Notes under the pieces: model-generated
Database searches by the model: none
Seen by the model: the letters and a program-made list of their open reading frames with translations, nothing else
What the model was told of the DNA's origin: nothing
Program-made: the position numbers and the translations under genes
Shown: piece by piece, positions 24,314 through 31,895 of the stretch
Layout: every line of letters begins with the position of its first letter
How positions within the stretch are numbered: position 1 is the stretch's first letter
IMG/VR virus record: IMGVR_UViG_3300033149_001833
Span: 1 to 41,138 of that record
Strand: one strand, 5' to 3'
Length of the DNA stretch: 41,138 nt
From: a virus

Positions 24314-26010
24314 TAAAGTTCTCCTAACCCTCCAGTAGGTTCTGTAGCCTCTCCTGGTAATACTTCTCTGGGTATGGCAGTTGCAGCGGTAGGAGGCTGG
24401 GCCCTACCTTGTGTACCTTGTGTAGGAATTCCTAACTCAGCCTCCATAGATGCAGCCAACTTCTCATAAATCCTGGCTGCCTCTGTATTATTGTTATCCC
24501 TGAGTCTCCTGGCGTGCTCCTTGTAGGCTATTATGGAGTCAGCCATTACAGCCTTTGGATGCATAAAGGCATCTTCTTCCCTGACCTGGGCTTGGGCCCT
24601 AATGGAGTCCCTAATTTCAGGGAACATTCTATCCATTATCCAACGCTCTGGTAGCCGGAAATTGGGATTTAGCATTCTGGCAATAGTGGCTCTTTGTACC
24701 ATATAGCCTGGTATCTGGATTTCAGCCTCTACACTGAATTCAAACTCCTCTGGCAGGTTCTTAGGCTTTTGATACTTATAAGGCTTGAACCCATTAGCAT
24801 CCATCATGTGGTACCAATAGTTGTCTATGTCGGTTAGCAACCCTTCAAAGCCATCTTTGTAGGGAGTCAGTACCTGAAGGGCTGAGGATGCCACATTAGC
24901 CATAGCCAGGTAGCTCAGTTGCTGTTGGAGGTTACCATGTAATACCCATGGGAATAATCCTCTCTGTATCATGTTGGAGTATTCAAACATAGCAGTCCGC
25001 AATTCTACTGGTATAGCTGGTGGTTGCATAAACTCCACATCATCGTTGGGGCCAAGGCGGAATATGGCTCCCCATTTATCAGCGTTTTCCTCAGTTACTA
25101 TTTGTGTATCACCACTGGAACGCTCCTTTATCCGAGCTTGGGCTGCGTTGCGGGATGCTTGTTGGATGAAGGTAAGCATCCTATTGTAGTTGTCGGTCAT
25201 TTGCTCATTGGTAGCTACTATGGCTTCTCCAAAGTTTTTCTGCCAATTCTTGTTCTTCATGATGGAGCCTTCATCAGGGAGACCACCTACTGGAGACATG
25301 AATACAGGCAACACGGGCTCTCCTAGCTTTTGGATAAGGCGGTTAATGGCTACATCCTTTTCTGGCTCCTTAACATACTCGGTATTTAGCACAATGGCAT
25401 TGACTGCATCACCATCATCATCGTAGCCCCAATAGTTGTAGAGGTTAACATTATGGGTAAATGGGCGCTTGACTTCCCAGCCCATTAGTTTAACTTTGCG
25501 GTTGGCTTGGCTGGGACTAAGTGTGTAAATCCTGGCTACCTCTATCATGCCTTCGCTGCCAAACTCAGGATAGGCTTCCATAGGGTTCCATATCTCTGAC
25601 CAAATGCCGTTATCGGTTACCATGCTGAATATGGCATACCAGCCTGTGGCTAACATATAACCAATTAGTTTGGAAGTAAAGCCTTGCTTACCTATCCTTC
25701 TATGGCGCTTCTCCTCGGCAGTCCAACGCTTAATAACATAGCCTTCCAAATAGCTGGTGGCTGCTACCTGCTCAGGAGCTAGTTCATCGCTGGGTATCTT
25801 GTGGGACACTATGCTGCTGGTTAGCAGATGCTTGCCCAGGTTATACCCAGTCCTTGGGTCATTGGAGACTACTGACTCCATGCCTTCCTGCTTTAATTTA
25901 TCCTTCTGGTAAATAAGGTCGTACCAGTCCCTAATTTTCTGGTCACGGACTGACCAATTGGATTTGAGCTTACCACATTTACTGATTAAATCTCTAGCTG
26001 ATAACGCCAT
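24313..26010 (-). CDS. Portal protein
   Basis: 565 residues. Portal-like features are a helix/strand N-terminal domain (RDWYDLIYQKD, then LTSSIVSHKIPSDELAP), the wing region with Trp/Tyr-rich strands (ATGWYAIFSMVTDNGIWSEIWNPMEAYPEF), a long helical stem-like segment (QMTDNYNRMLTFIQQASRNAAQ) and a C-terminal crown rich in helices and proline. It lies between terminase and a minor head protein as expected. It forms the dodecameric ring through which DNA enters the head. ATG follows AGGAGG. Confidence 0.85.
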   Translation of the reverse strand: MALSARDLISKCGKLKSNWSVRDQKIRDWYDLIYQKDKLKQEGMESVVSNDPRTGYNLGKHLLTSSIVSHKIPSDELAPEQVAATSYLEGYVIKRWTAEEKRHRRIGKQGFTSKLIGYMLATGWYAIFSMVTDNGIWSEIWNPMEAYPEFGSEGMIEVARIYTLSPSQANRKVKLMGWEVKRPFTHNVNLYNYWGYDDDGDAVNAIVLNTEYVKEPEKDVAINRLIQKLGEPVLPVFMSPVGGLPDEGSIMKNKNWQKNFGEAIVATNEQMTDNYNRMLTFIQQASRNAAQARIKERSSGDTQIVTEENADKWGAIFRLGPNDDVEFMQPPAIPVELRTAMFEYSNMIQRGLFPWVLHGNLQQQLSYLAMANVASSALQVLTPYKDGFEGLLTDIDNYWYHMMDANGFKPYKYQKPKNLPEEFEFSVEAEIQIPGYMVQRATIARMLNPNFRLPERWIMDRMFPEIRDSIRAQAQVREEDAFMHPKAVMADSIIAYKEHARRLRDNNNTEAARIYEKLAASMEAELGIPTQGTQGRAQPPTAATAIPREVLPGEATEPTGGLGEL

Positions 26011-26025
26011 ATTTAACCTCCTTGG

Positions 26026-27606
26026 TTACCAACGCCAGCCTGTACGGCCAATAAAACCTCTTTTGATGGGTTTGGGCTCCATGCAACAAAGTGCTATGGC
26101 AAAGGACATAAATATATCATTGGGTCCTACTACCTCTACCTTATCTCCTATCAATCTATGGTTCCTGCATTGCTTAACAAACTCAATGTCATGGCACTCC
26201 AGGTCATACAGGTACTTATTGACTGTTTGGAGCATATACTCCTTGGTTCTGGGAGTGGTTTGCCAACCAGGTTCTATGCTCTCCCTGCCACTGATAATAT
26301 CCTTTCTCATATAGATGGGGCGGCGGGTTTTTAGCAGTTCGGTTATGGCCAGTCCATGGGCATTGGCTTCCCAACCTATTTCAGCATGGTTGTAATAATC
26401 ACTGGCTACCACAGCCTTACGCACAGTAACCTCAGGGCTGTAGAGGCCGGCATCCCTGGCACAATATCTAGGTTTATAGTTACCTTCCTTATCCTGGGTG
26501 AATGTCAGCACGGTAATGGCTGATTGGGTTACCTTTGCTTGGCCCGGGTCAATGGATACAAAATATTTCCTGCCTGGTTCTGGCTGGTGCCAGATATGAA
26601 GGTTATCCCTGCTATAGGGTGCTGGGTAACACTCATTGGCTAATCTGTCCATGGTAGCTATGTCAAAGTACATGTCACCAGTGGCAAGGAAGCAACTGGA
26701 GTCATCCTCAGGAAATTCCTGCTTGAATAGGGTGCGGGTTTCTCCTTTCCTCCTAAGGCTCTCCATTACTTTGTTCATCCAGCGTCTCCAGCGTATCTGG
26801 TCAAGGGTTAAACCCTGATTAAACACTAGGGACTCTTCCTCTGTGTCTAGTGGGAATTCAGGTTTATCAGTTTCAGGTATTTCTCTAATCCGCCTATCAC
26901 CTAGCTGGATGATATATTCAGGGTGCATAAACCAGGGGTAGAAATGGGCAGTGAATATGGATTTACCCTGCTTGGCATCTACGTACCAATCGTGGAAGTC
27001 ATTTTCCTCACCGTTGGGAGTGGAGAAGCTATCTACCGTGCCTCCTGGAGGAACCCTAGCCATGGCTGGGGCTATAATCCTCTCAGTGGTTTCTGGAACA
27101 TAGAAGGCATGTTCATCCAATAGCAGGTGGTGTATTACCTCAGCCCTGCCTGCTGTCTTACTCCTGGCGCTGGCTATATAGATGGAGCTAGTGCCAATCA
27201 GCTTATCACCCAGATAAAACCTGAAGGTTTTCTGGAATTCACTGTCGTGATGGATAACTGGGAAACCTGGGATGTTAAGGTTGCTAAGATGGTTATAAAA
27301 GAATGTTACCTTACTCAACAGGCGCTGGGTGATGAAGTCCTCATAAGCCACCAGCACGGTATTGGTTCCTGGTGCTGTTAGGGTGTCAACCAGCCTGGTG
27401 GCTATTCTTTCGGTGCTGAACCCTACTGAGCTAGGTTTGACCCATATATCCATGCCAGTCTCAGTGGCAGCTACATCAGCCTGGATAGGGTTGTAGATAA
27501 AAGGCACTATCTGGCGTTGCTTGTTTTCAACTACCATTAGGGTTTCATTGAACCGCCTCTTATCCGCAATTAGCTCACGGAAGGTTTGCTCCACATCTAC
27601 TGCCAA
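26026..27606 (-). CDS. Terminase large subunit
   Basis: 526 residues from a TTG start with CAGGAG nine bases upstream. ATPase: VKPSSVGFST (K57-S64) is a non-canonical Walker A of the GpA/T4 type; IHHLLLDEHAF gives Walker B D164 and catalytic E165. Nuclease: SIDPGQAKVTQSAITVL (D353), IGWEANAHG (E413) and GPNDIFMSFAIALC (D497) match the RNase H-like metal-binding triad. It pumps DNA into the procapsid and cuts the concatemer. The usual Gln/Arg before Val-Gly of Walker A is replaced by Ser-Ser. Confidence 0.92.
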   Translation of the reverse strand: MAVDVEQTFRELIADKRRFNETLMVVENKQRQIVPFIYNPIQADVAATETGMDIWVKPSSVGFSTERIATRLVDTLTAPGTNTVLVAYEDFITQRLLSKVTFFYNHLSNLNIPGFPVIHHDSEFQKTFRFYLGDKLIGTSSIYIASARSKTAGRAEVIHHLLLDEHAFYVPETTERIIAPAMARVPPGGTVDSFSTPNGEENDFHDWYVDAKQGKSIFTAHFYPWFMHPEYIIQLGDRRIREIPETDKPEFPLDTEEESLVFNQGLTLDQIRWRRWMNKVMESLRRKGETRTLFKQEFPEDDSSCFLATGDMYFDIATMDRLANECYPAPYSRDNLHIWHQPEPGRKYFVSIDPGQAKVTQSAITVLTFTQDKEGNYKPRYCARDAGLYSPEVTVRKAVVASDYYNHAEIGWEANAHGLAITELLKTRRPIYMRKDIISGRESIEPGWQTTPRTKEYMLQTVNKYLYDLECHDIEFVKQCRNHRLIGDKVEVVGPNDIFMSFAIALCCMEPKPIKRGFIGRTGWRW

Positions 27607-27607
27607 G

Positions 27608-27718
27608 TTACTTTCTCCTGAATGGTATACCTATTGGGCCTCTGCCTTTACCTCTACCTAATCCTCTACCAGCACCTTTGCTCCTGATTTTACTGCCTGG
27701 ACATGGTTTGGCTTTCAT
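27608..27718 (-). CDS. Tiny basic protein
   Basis: 36 residues, starting with the ATG at 27718 and having CAAGGAGA upstream. Composition is Lys/Arg/Gly-rich (KIRSKGAGRGLGRGKGRGPIG) with a single cysteine. The stop is two bases from the terminase start codon, so it may be coupled to it. Possible nucleic-acid-binding peptide. Confidence 0.55.
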   Translation of the reverse strand: MKAKPCPGSKIRSKGAGRGLGRGKGRGPIGIPFRRK

Positions 27719-27906
27719 TAGCGTCTCCTTGATAGCTTTTTTAGGGTTAGGGCTAGCCTAGCTTGCCTGCCTCTTCTGCCTGGAGCCTTAGCCTGCCTGC
27801 GTAACCAGGAATGGCTAATGCCATCTCTTAGTGCTCCGGCTCTGGCTGCTGCTCTCCTTAGGGCTCCTGGCCTCTTTATGGCTTTCTGTATCCATTTCCT
27901 TGCCAT
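27718..27906 (-). CDS. Arg/Lys-rich small protein of the 'KWIQKAIKRPGAL' type
   Basis: 62 residues with AGGAGG before the ATG. About a third of residues are Arg or Lys. The opening WIQKAIKRPGALRRAAARAG and the ending ARLALTLKKLSRRR resemble a small family of phage proteins of the form 'WIQxAIKxPGA...AKRAG...RQAxLAKTLxKL'. The role of that family is unknown to me. Its place beside the terminase suggests a head-associated or DNA-binding protein. Confidence 0.65.
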   Translation of the reverse strand: MARKWIQKAIKRPGALRRAAARAGALRDGISHSWLRRQAKAPGRRGRQARLALTLKKLSRRR

Positions 27907-28039
27907 TTCCTACCTCCTTGTAAGGCTCTATGTTATTATAGAATGGAAACACAATATGGTTAAATGAGTTACCGCCACAGTTAGGGCAGACCTCCTCATC
28001 ATCGTCACTAACAAAGCCACAGTGGATACAGTATTTCAC
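27815..28039 (-). CDS. Zinc-ribbon protein with overlapping tail
   Basis: 74 codons from a GTG behind AGAGGG. Two CxxC knuckles, C4IHC7 and C18PNC21, form a rubredoxin-like zinc ribbon. The last 30 codons overlap the next gene in another frame and encode a Ser/Lys/Glu-rich tail that looks like a by-product of the overlap. The zinc ribbon itself is convincing; whether the tail is functional is unclear. Confidence 0.6.
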   Translation of the reverse strand: MKYCIHCGFVSDDDEEVCPNCGGNSFNHIVFPFYNNIEPYKEVGNGKEMDTESHKEARSPKESSSQSRSTKRWH

Positions 28040-28049
28040 TACTTACCCT

Positions 28050-28220
28050 CTAATATGTTATCTTCCTCAACCAATTAAACCTAGCCCTTGGAAATATACT
28101 CTTTGGTGGTCTACCTCTACCAATGATGGTAACCCTATGACCATGCGTTACCTTATAATTATAACCACCCTTCCTTAATGACCTAAAGGCTCTTCTGGTT
28201 AGTCTTATACCATTAGACAC
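28050..28220 (-). CDS. Small basic protein
   Basis: 56 residues from a GTG seven bases behind AGGAGG. Basic and strand-rich: SNGIRLTRRAFRSLRKGGYN, then VTIIGRGRPPKSIFPRARFN. Start overlaps the end of the upstream 40-residue gene by eight bases. No family assigned. One of four basic small proteins in this block. Confidence 0.6.
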   Translation of the reverse strand: MSNGIRLTRRAFRSLRKGGYNYKVTHGHRVTIIGRGRPPKSIFPRARFNWLRKITY

Positions 28221-28335
28221 TTAACTTCCTCCTATACCTCTGGCCACGCAGACCTATCCTGCTGACCTGGGCTTTAAGGGCATTTTTTCTGCCCGCTGCT
28301 GCCTGTCTGGGTGTAGCTTTAACTCCTTTTGCCAT
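28213..28335 (-). CDS. Small basic protein
   Basis: 40 residues; ATG immediately after the stop of the holin-like gene. Sequence MAKGVKATPRQAAAGRKNAL followed by a basic C terminus (GLRGQRYRRKLSV). The SD is weak (GGAGCGTTAA), so translational coupling to the upstream gene is likely. Might bind nucleic acid. Confidence 0.55.
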   Translation of the reverse strand: MAKGVKATPRQAAAGRKNALKAQVSRIGLRGQRYRRKLSV

Positions 28336-28587
28336 TTAACGCTCCAATATTTTGGTAACTTTACCATTTAACTTTTTCATCAGGATAGCTAACTCCGTGG
28401 TAGCTGCCGTATTGTTGTCTCTGGACTCCGTTTCCCTATCCCTGGATGCAATCAAGTCCTCAGTCATATCCCTCCACCGCTTCTCTGTGTCCCTCCTGTC
28501 CCTCCGATACATCAGGAATATAACTATGCCAAGGACTCCACCCACGCCCAAACTAGACAGGTTTTTTAGTATTTCCAGTTCTGACAT
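28336..28587 (-). CDS. One-TM holin-like small protein
   Basis: 83 residues from the second ATG (28587), seven bases after GGAG; an ATG lies at 28590 too. A single hydrophobic segment (SLGVGGVLGIVIFLMY, about residues 11-26) is followed at once by a highly charged Arg/Glu/Asp helix (RRDRRDTEKRWRDMTEDL). This build is shared by BhlA/UviB-like small phage membrane proteins, some of which act as holins. It is the best lysis candidate in the late arm, but no linked endolysin is visible. Confidence 0.55.
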   Translation of the reverse strand: MSELEILKNLSSLGVGGVLGIVIFLMYRRDRRDTEKRWRDMTEDLIASRDRETESRDNNTAATTELAILMKKLNGKVTKILER

Positions 28588-28717
28588 CATCCTTCTCCCA
28601 GTTTTGTATTAGCCTCATGTGGCCGCATTTGGGGCACTTATATAGCCTTATGTTACCATCCTCATGGCTGACTTTCATGGGTGTTTGGCAATTCGGGCAG
28701 TTGATTTCCTCTGGCAC
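28553..28717 (-). CDS. Small zinc-ribbon protein
   Basis: 54 residues from a GTG eight bases after AAAGGAG, preferred to an upstream in-frame TTG. Cysteine pairs CPNC and CPKC, with an HEDGNIRLYKCPKCGH loop, form a classic zinc ribbon. It overlaps the HTH gene upstream by 56 bases and the holin-like gene downstream by 35. Might help in late transcription or packaging; not shown. Confidence 0.62.
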   Translation of the reverse strand: MPEEINCPNCQTPMKVSHEDGNIRLYKCPKCGHMRLIQNWEKDDVRTGNTKKPV

Positions 28718-29210
28718 TACCTTGCTCCTTTTCAAGTCTTATGGTCAACACTGTGCGGGTAAAGTCAAAAGCCTCTGATTTGGCTTCTCCGTTGCCACCT
28801 ATTATCTGCCTTATCATGGCAAACTGCTGAGGGGTATAGAACTTCCTGATAAGTTTGAGGTAGTCCTCTTCCTTATCGGTTAGCTGTTCTCCTGAGGCAT
28901 CCTTAAATAGGATTTCAAAGTCCTTGGCTAGCACTAGGCGGAAGTTGCGGGTAAACTCTATGTCAATGAGGTTGTCGGCTAACTCCCTACGCAGGCTGGT
29001 GGAGGCTTTGGCCTCTAGCTCTACAAATACAGGGTCGCCTTCACGCCAGCGGTGTACGGATTTGAGGTGTATCTTGGAAAGTTTAATGGCTTCCATTGTG
29101 GAGAAGCCAGCTATAATGTAGCTAAGGTAGCGGGCTTTCTTACTACCATCGCTGTAGTAAGGTATTAACGAATAGGCTATGGACTCGGTTGCTGTTAATT
29201 CCTCTGGCAT
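28662..29210 (-). CDS. Terminase small subunit candidate (HTH protein)
   Basis: 182 residues, first gene of the late operon, with AAGAGG six bases before the ATG. Residues about 27-57 (RYLSYIIAGFSTMEAIKLSKIHLKSVHRWRE) form a helix-turn-helix as in terminase small subunits. Central helices and a charged Glu/Lys-rich stretch follow (DKEEDYLKLIRKFYTPQQFAMI). Small subunits recognise the packaging site and recruit the large subunit. It is separated from the large subunit by seven small genes, which is unusual but not rare. Confidence 0.7.
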   Translation of the reverse strand: MPEELTATESIAYSLIPYYSDGSKKARYLSYIIAGFSTMEAIKLSKIHLKSVHRWREGDPVFVELEAKASTSLRRELADNLIDIEFTRNFRLVLAKDFEILFKDASGEQLTDKEEDYLKLIRKFYTPQQFAMIRQIIGGNGEAKSEAFDFTRTVLTIRLEKEQGSARGNQLPELPNTHESQP

Positions 29211-29229
29211 AACTGTCCTCTTATTATCT

Positions 29230-29259
29230 ATTATAACACAGTCAATCTCTTTATGTCAA
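29230..29259 (-). promoter_or_regulatory. Leftward promoter of the late operon
   Basis: On the minus strand TTGACA (complement of 29254-29259) and TATAAT (complement of 29230-29235) are perfect, spacer 18. The predicted start lies about 12 bases before the ATG at 29210. The -35 box is embedded in TTATGTCAAG (29251-29260), a member of the genome-wide site family, so it is likely regulated. Confidence 0.82.
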
Positions 29260-29265
29260 GTTGAA

Positions 29266-29303
29266 GCTAACATATACTTATTGCGATTTAATACTATATT
29301 ATA
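29266..29303 (-). repeat. 38-bp control element, copy 2
   Basis: Lies between the two divergent promoters, orientation opposite to copies at 17861 and 36654. Its complement reads TATAATATAGTATTAAATCG and continues into GCAATAAGTATATG. Central position suggests it can affect both promoters at once. Confidence 0.8.
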
Positions 29304-29313
29304 ATTAAGTATA

Positions 29314-29342
29314 TTGACAAATGGGCTACCCTATGCTATAAT
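29314..29342 (+). promoter_or_regulatory. Rightward promoter of the early arm
   Basis: TTGACA (29314-29319) and TATAAT (29337-29342), both perfect, spacer 17. The gene at 29362 starts about 12 bases after the predicted transcription start. As strong as any promoter seen here. Confidence 0.85.
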
Positions 29343-29361
29343 ATAGGTAGGAGAGTGAGAG

Positions 29362-29589
29362 ATGGCTAATGGTTGGGGATATTTCATGCAAGGTCATGAC
29401 CAGGATATAGATGAGCTAGGTAGTAATTTGTCTGTGGCTATTCATTGTCCTGTGCATTATCCAGCATTTGGTAAGAGGCTATTTGAATGTCGGTGTGGGG
29501 TGATATTCCCAGCCTATTTGGTTAAGGGAGGTAATTGGGAGCTGATTAGAAGGAAGCATGAGGAGGAAAGGAAGTATTCACTGGTATGA
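29362..29589 (+). CDS. Hypothetical first early protein
   Basis: 75 residues, ATG behind GGAGAG. Contains HCPVHYPAFGKRLFECRCGV, where C/H residues (HC..H, CRC) may bind zinc. A Lys/Arg/Glu-rich C terminus ends KHEEERKYSLV. As the first product of the rightward arm it could be a host-takeover protein, but there is no motif to prove it. Confidence 0.65.
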   Translation: MANGWGYFMQGHDQDIDELGSNLSVAIHCPVHYPAFGKRLFECRCGVIFPAYLVKGGNWELIRRKHEEERKYSLV

Positions 29590-29720
29590 TTGCTATGTGT
29601 AAGTATTATACGACTACTGGTTACCCATTATTCAAACCTAAATGTCTGAAAGGATGGAAAGCCTCATTAAAGTGCCATTCAGCCAATAAGTGTCCGTTTT
29701 ATGAGGCTACTAAGAAATAA
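29586..29720 (+). CDS. Small four-cysteine protein
   Basis: 44 residues; ATG overlaps the previous stop (ATGA). Cysteines at 5, 20, 30 and 36 could bind one zinc. Basic overall (KGWKASLKCHSANKCPFYE). Translational coupling is the main support. Confidence 0.55.
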   Translation: MIAMCKYYTTTGYPLFKPKCLKGWKASLKCHSANKCPFYEATKK

Positions 29721-29773
29721 TTATACCTAATGTTAGGGCATTGTTTAAGTTCGCTCCCAACCCTTACGGTGGT

Positions 29774-29842
29774 ATGGAGATAGATACCACAAATAATTCA
29801 CGAACATGGAATGAGTTAAATCCATACTGTAGGAGAACGTGA
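29774..29842 (+). CDS. Possible 22-codon leader frame before DUF5662 gene
   Basis: Short frame MEIDTTNNSRTWNELNPYCR plus two residues, ending in a GTGA overlap with the next start. There is no good Shine-Dalgarno site. It may only be chance; the surrounding 118 bases hold no other feature. Confidence 0.2.
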   Translation: MEIDTTNNSRTWNELNPYCRRT

Positions 29843-30300
29843 GATACTTTTGGCTAACTATTAAACATAAATGGTTCGTACTACTAGCAGGCATTAAATT
29901 AAATGTTCCGTTATACCTGCTATTATTGCATGATTGGAGTAAGTTCCTACCATGTGAGTTACCACATTACCAAAGACAATTTTATGGTGGTGCATCAGAC
30001 CCACTGGGCTTTAGTTATGCATGGCTCCATCACCAAAGGTGTAATAAGCATCATTGGGAATACTGGGTACCAATAACAGGACACAATCGTGGCGGCTATC
30101 CTGATATGAAACCATTACCAATGCCGGACAAATATATCAGGGAAATGGTAGCCGATTGGATGGGAGCTAGTAGGGCCTATGAAGGCAAATGGCCAAATCA
30201 AGGGTGGCCTTGGTGGTTAAAAAATAGAAATAAAATACTTTCACACTGCCACCCAGAAACCATTAAACTATTATGCAGGTATTTGGAGTCATCACTTTGA
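29839..30300 (+). CDS. DUF5662 family protein
   Basis: 153 residues from a GTG after AGGAGAAC. Pattern is that of DUF5662: an N-terminal hydrophobic helix region, LLHDWSKFLPCELPHYQRQF, WLHHQRCNKHHWEYW and a late PMPDKYIREMVADWMGAS. The clustered His and Asp residues suggest a metal-binding helical domain similar to HD-type proteins, but the activity is unknown. The family is common in phages and is usually found among small early genes, as here. Confidence 0.8.
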   Translation: MRYFWLTIKHKWFVLLAGIKLNVPLYLLLLHDWSKFLPCELPHYQRQFYGGASDPLGFSYAWLHHQRCNKHHWEYWVPITGHNRGGYPDMKPLPMPDKYIREMVADWMGASRAYEGKWPNQGWPWWLKNRNKILSHCHPETIKLLCRYLESSL

Positions 30301-30740
30301 CAATCCCTAATGTAACCATGCGTTGGTGCCAGAATAGGGCTGAATGTAAATGGTGCCAACAGGTGATTGAGCCGGGACAGCCCTTAGTGGCTGTTTTATT
30401 CTGGAATAAGGGTAGTGATGGAAGGCGTTGGAACACCCAACAATGTTACCACCCAAACTGCTGGGTAGAGCAAGGGCTGGATTACCTTAAACGCAATCCT
30501 TATGTGCCGTACAGGCAGGGTAGGATAGGCTACACGGAGCTGTCGGTGGAGGATAAGAGGAAACGCTTTTTGCTGGTTAGGAGGTTTCATGCTTTGGAGC
30601 AAAGGCGTAAGGGTATAAAGGCTGAATTTCCGGACAAATTGCTGGTGGAGAGCAGGCTTACCAAACAAATGGCTGAGATAATGCTGGATGTAGCTAGGTT
30701 AGGAGGAGTGCCTAAATCATGGGCAGAAAGGCTTGGCTAG
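30297..30740 (+). CDS. Treble-clef zinc-finger protein
   Basis: 147 residues from a TTG that overlaps the previous stop and has TTGGAG eight bases upstream; an ATG at 30318 is possible. RWCQNRAECKWCQQVIEPGQ, then QQCYHPNCWVEQG: paired cysteines and a CYHPNCW element fit a LIM/PARP-type treble clef binding one or two zinc ions. The C-terminal half is basic and helical (RRFHALEQRRKGIKAEF), perhaps nucleic acid binding. Confidence 0.65.
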   Translation: MTIPNVTMRWCQNRAECKWCQQVIEPGQPLVAVLFWNKGSDGRRWNTQQCYHPNCWVEQGLDYLKRNPYVPYRQGRIGYTELSVEDKRKRFLLVRRFHALEQRRKGIKAEFPDKLLVESRLTKQMAEIMLDVARLGGVPKSWAERLG

Positions 30741-30749
30741 GAGGCTATA

Positions 30750-31271
30750 ATGGATATATGGAGCAATAGATACAATGTGATAGTAGTTGACCCACCATGG
30801 GACATTGGTAAAATAGTAAGAAATGTTAGACCCAACCAAGGCCCAACTCTGGATTACCCTACGATGTCAATTGAGGAGATTTGCAACTTGGATATAAGAG
30901 GGATTGCGGACGATAGTTGTGTGCTATTCCTATGGACAATAAATCAATACCTGGATGTAGCATTGGATATATTAAGTTATTGGGGATCTAAATTCCATTT
31001 ACTTATTACCTGGGATAAACAAAATGGTATGTGCTTATTTGGCTTTCACCGTAGGACAGAATTTGTTCTGGTAGGGTTCAAAGGAAGGATTGAAATGTAC
31101 CCACACAGGAAGGCTATGCCAACCCTAATCTCAGAGTCATCCTGGGGTAAGCACTCGGTCAAGCCTGATATATTCTACCAATGGGCAGAGATGTTTGGAG
31201 AGAAGCGTGTTGATATATTTGCGAGGAGGCAAAGGTTGGGCTGGGATGTTTGGGGAAATGAGGTAGCATAA
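30750..31271 (+). CDS. MT-A70 family N6-adenine methyltransferase
   Basis: 173 residues, ATG behind TAGGAGG. The catalytic DPPW (residues 14-17) follows the strand VIVVDPPW; LDYPTMSIEEIC, CVLFLWTINQYL and a late GFHRRTEFVLVGFKG then KPDIFYQWAEMFG are all characteristic of MT-A70 adenine methylases. The target is probably phage DNA adenine. It is the second methyltransferase of this genome, so the phage may carry two modifications. Confidence 0.92.
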   Translation: MDIWSNRYNVIVVDPPWDIGKIVRNVRPNQGPTLDYPTMSIEEICNLDIRGIADDSCVLFLWTINQYLDVALDILSYWGSKFHLLITWDKQNGMCLFGFHRRTEFVLVGFKGRIEMYPHRKAMPTLISESSWGKHSVKPDIFYQWAEMFGEKRVDIFARRQRLGWDVWGNEVA

Positions 31272-31519
31272 TGGGGAGGAAAGCTCGGCTAACCGGTGAT
31301 AAGTATGTGGAGTCAGGTAGCTGGAAATGTCCTGCCGCTCCGATAAATCCTAATATACCACTGCATGTTAAGCATAACTGTGGAGCGCATTATTGGAGGG
31401 AGTTAAACCAAACCAAAGGGTTGCGAGGTTATTTCTACTGCATCTATTGCTTTGATGTTAGGTGGTTCCCAACCGACTGGAGCTATTTCCGTCCACACCA
31501 GGACTTTGATGGGGTTTGA
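31271..31519 (+). CDS. Hypothetical protein
   Basis: 82 residues; ATG overlaps the methyltransferase stop (TAATG). Contains HNCGAHYWRELNQTKGLRGYF followed by YCIYCFDVRWFPTDW: Cys and aromatic residues suggest a compact zinc-binding fold. Last gene before a long non-coding stretch. Confidence 0.65.
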   Translation: MGRKARLTGDKYVESGSWKCPAAPINPNIPLHVKHNCGAHYWRELNQTKGLRGYFYCIYCFDVRWFPTDWSYFRPHQDFDGV

Positions 31520-31860
31520 TTGTGATGGAGATGCGAGGTGAAGGAATGGAAAGAACACTGAGCCAACATTCTATCCTGCAAGGAAGGTATGTCATGACCA
31601 GGACTGAGGAGAATTGGTAAGCAGTTGATGGAACTATCCACTACAAAAGTGTGGGAAATTGGAAATTTCAGAGAGAGGATAAATAACAGTTTACCTATCT
31701 GAAAAGGTGCTGACCCGTACCTCAAGGCTGGCAACATTATGTAAAGCTAGGTGCTGGCAGGTATTATGTTAAGTAGCTCCAGCAATTATGTGATATTAAG
31801 TAGCTCCAGCAATCACCCAGCTAGTATCAAAATAAAGTGGTGTTATGTTAAGCCAGGTAC
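31520..31860. other. Non-coding region with repeated operator-like sites
   Basis: No credible gene; a 31-codon frame at 31525-31620 has no Shine-Dalgarno site of note. The right half holds TTATGT-type sites at 31737-31746, 31764-31773, 31786-31791 and 31843-31852, plus the 18-base direct repeat TTAAGTAGCTCCAGCAAT at 31769-31786 and 31796-31813. It leads directly into the promoter at 31861 and is probably its control region. Confidence 0.65.
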
Positions 31861-31889
31861 TTGACAAATAGTGTGCCTTGTGCTAGACT
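31861..31889 (+). promoter_or_regulatory. Rightward promoter upstream of hairpin-rich leader
   Basis: TTGACA (31861-31866) and TAGACT (31884-31889) with a 17-base spacer. TTATGTTAAG lies eight bases upstream of the -35 box. Transcription would begin near 31896, at the first leader hairpin. Confidence 0.65.
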
Positions 31890-31895
31890 GATAAT

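Noticed and set aside
31525-31702. Short frames of 31 and 24 codons in the region before the 31861 promoter
   Set aside because: No convincing ribosome binding site and no coupling to neighbouring genes.
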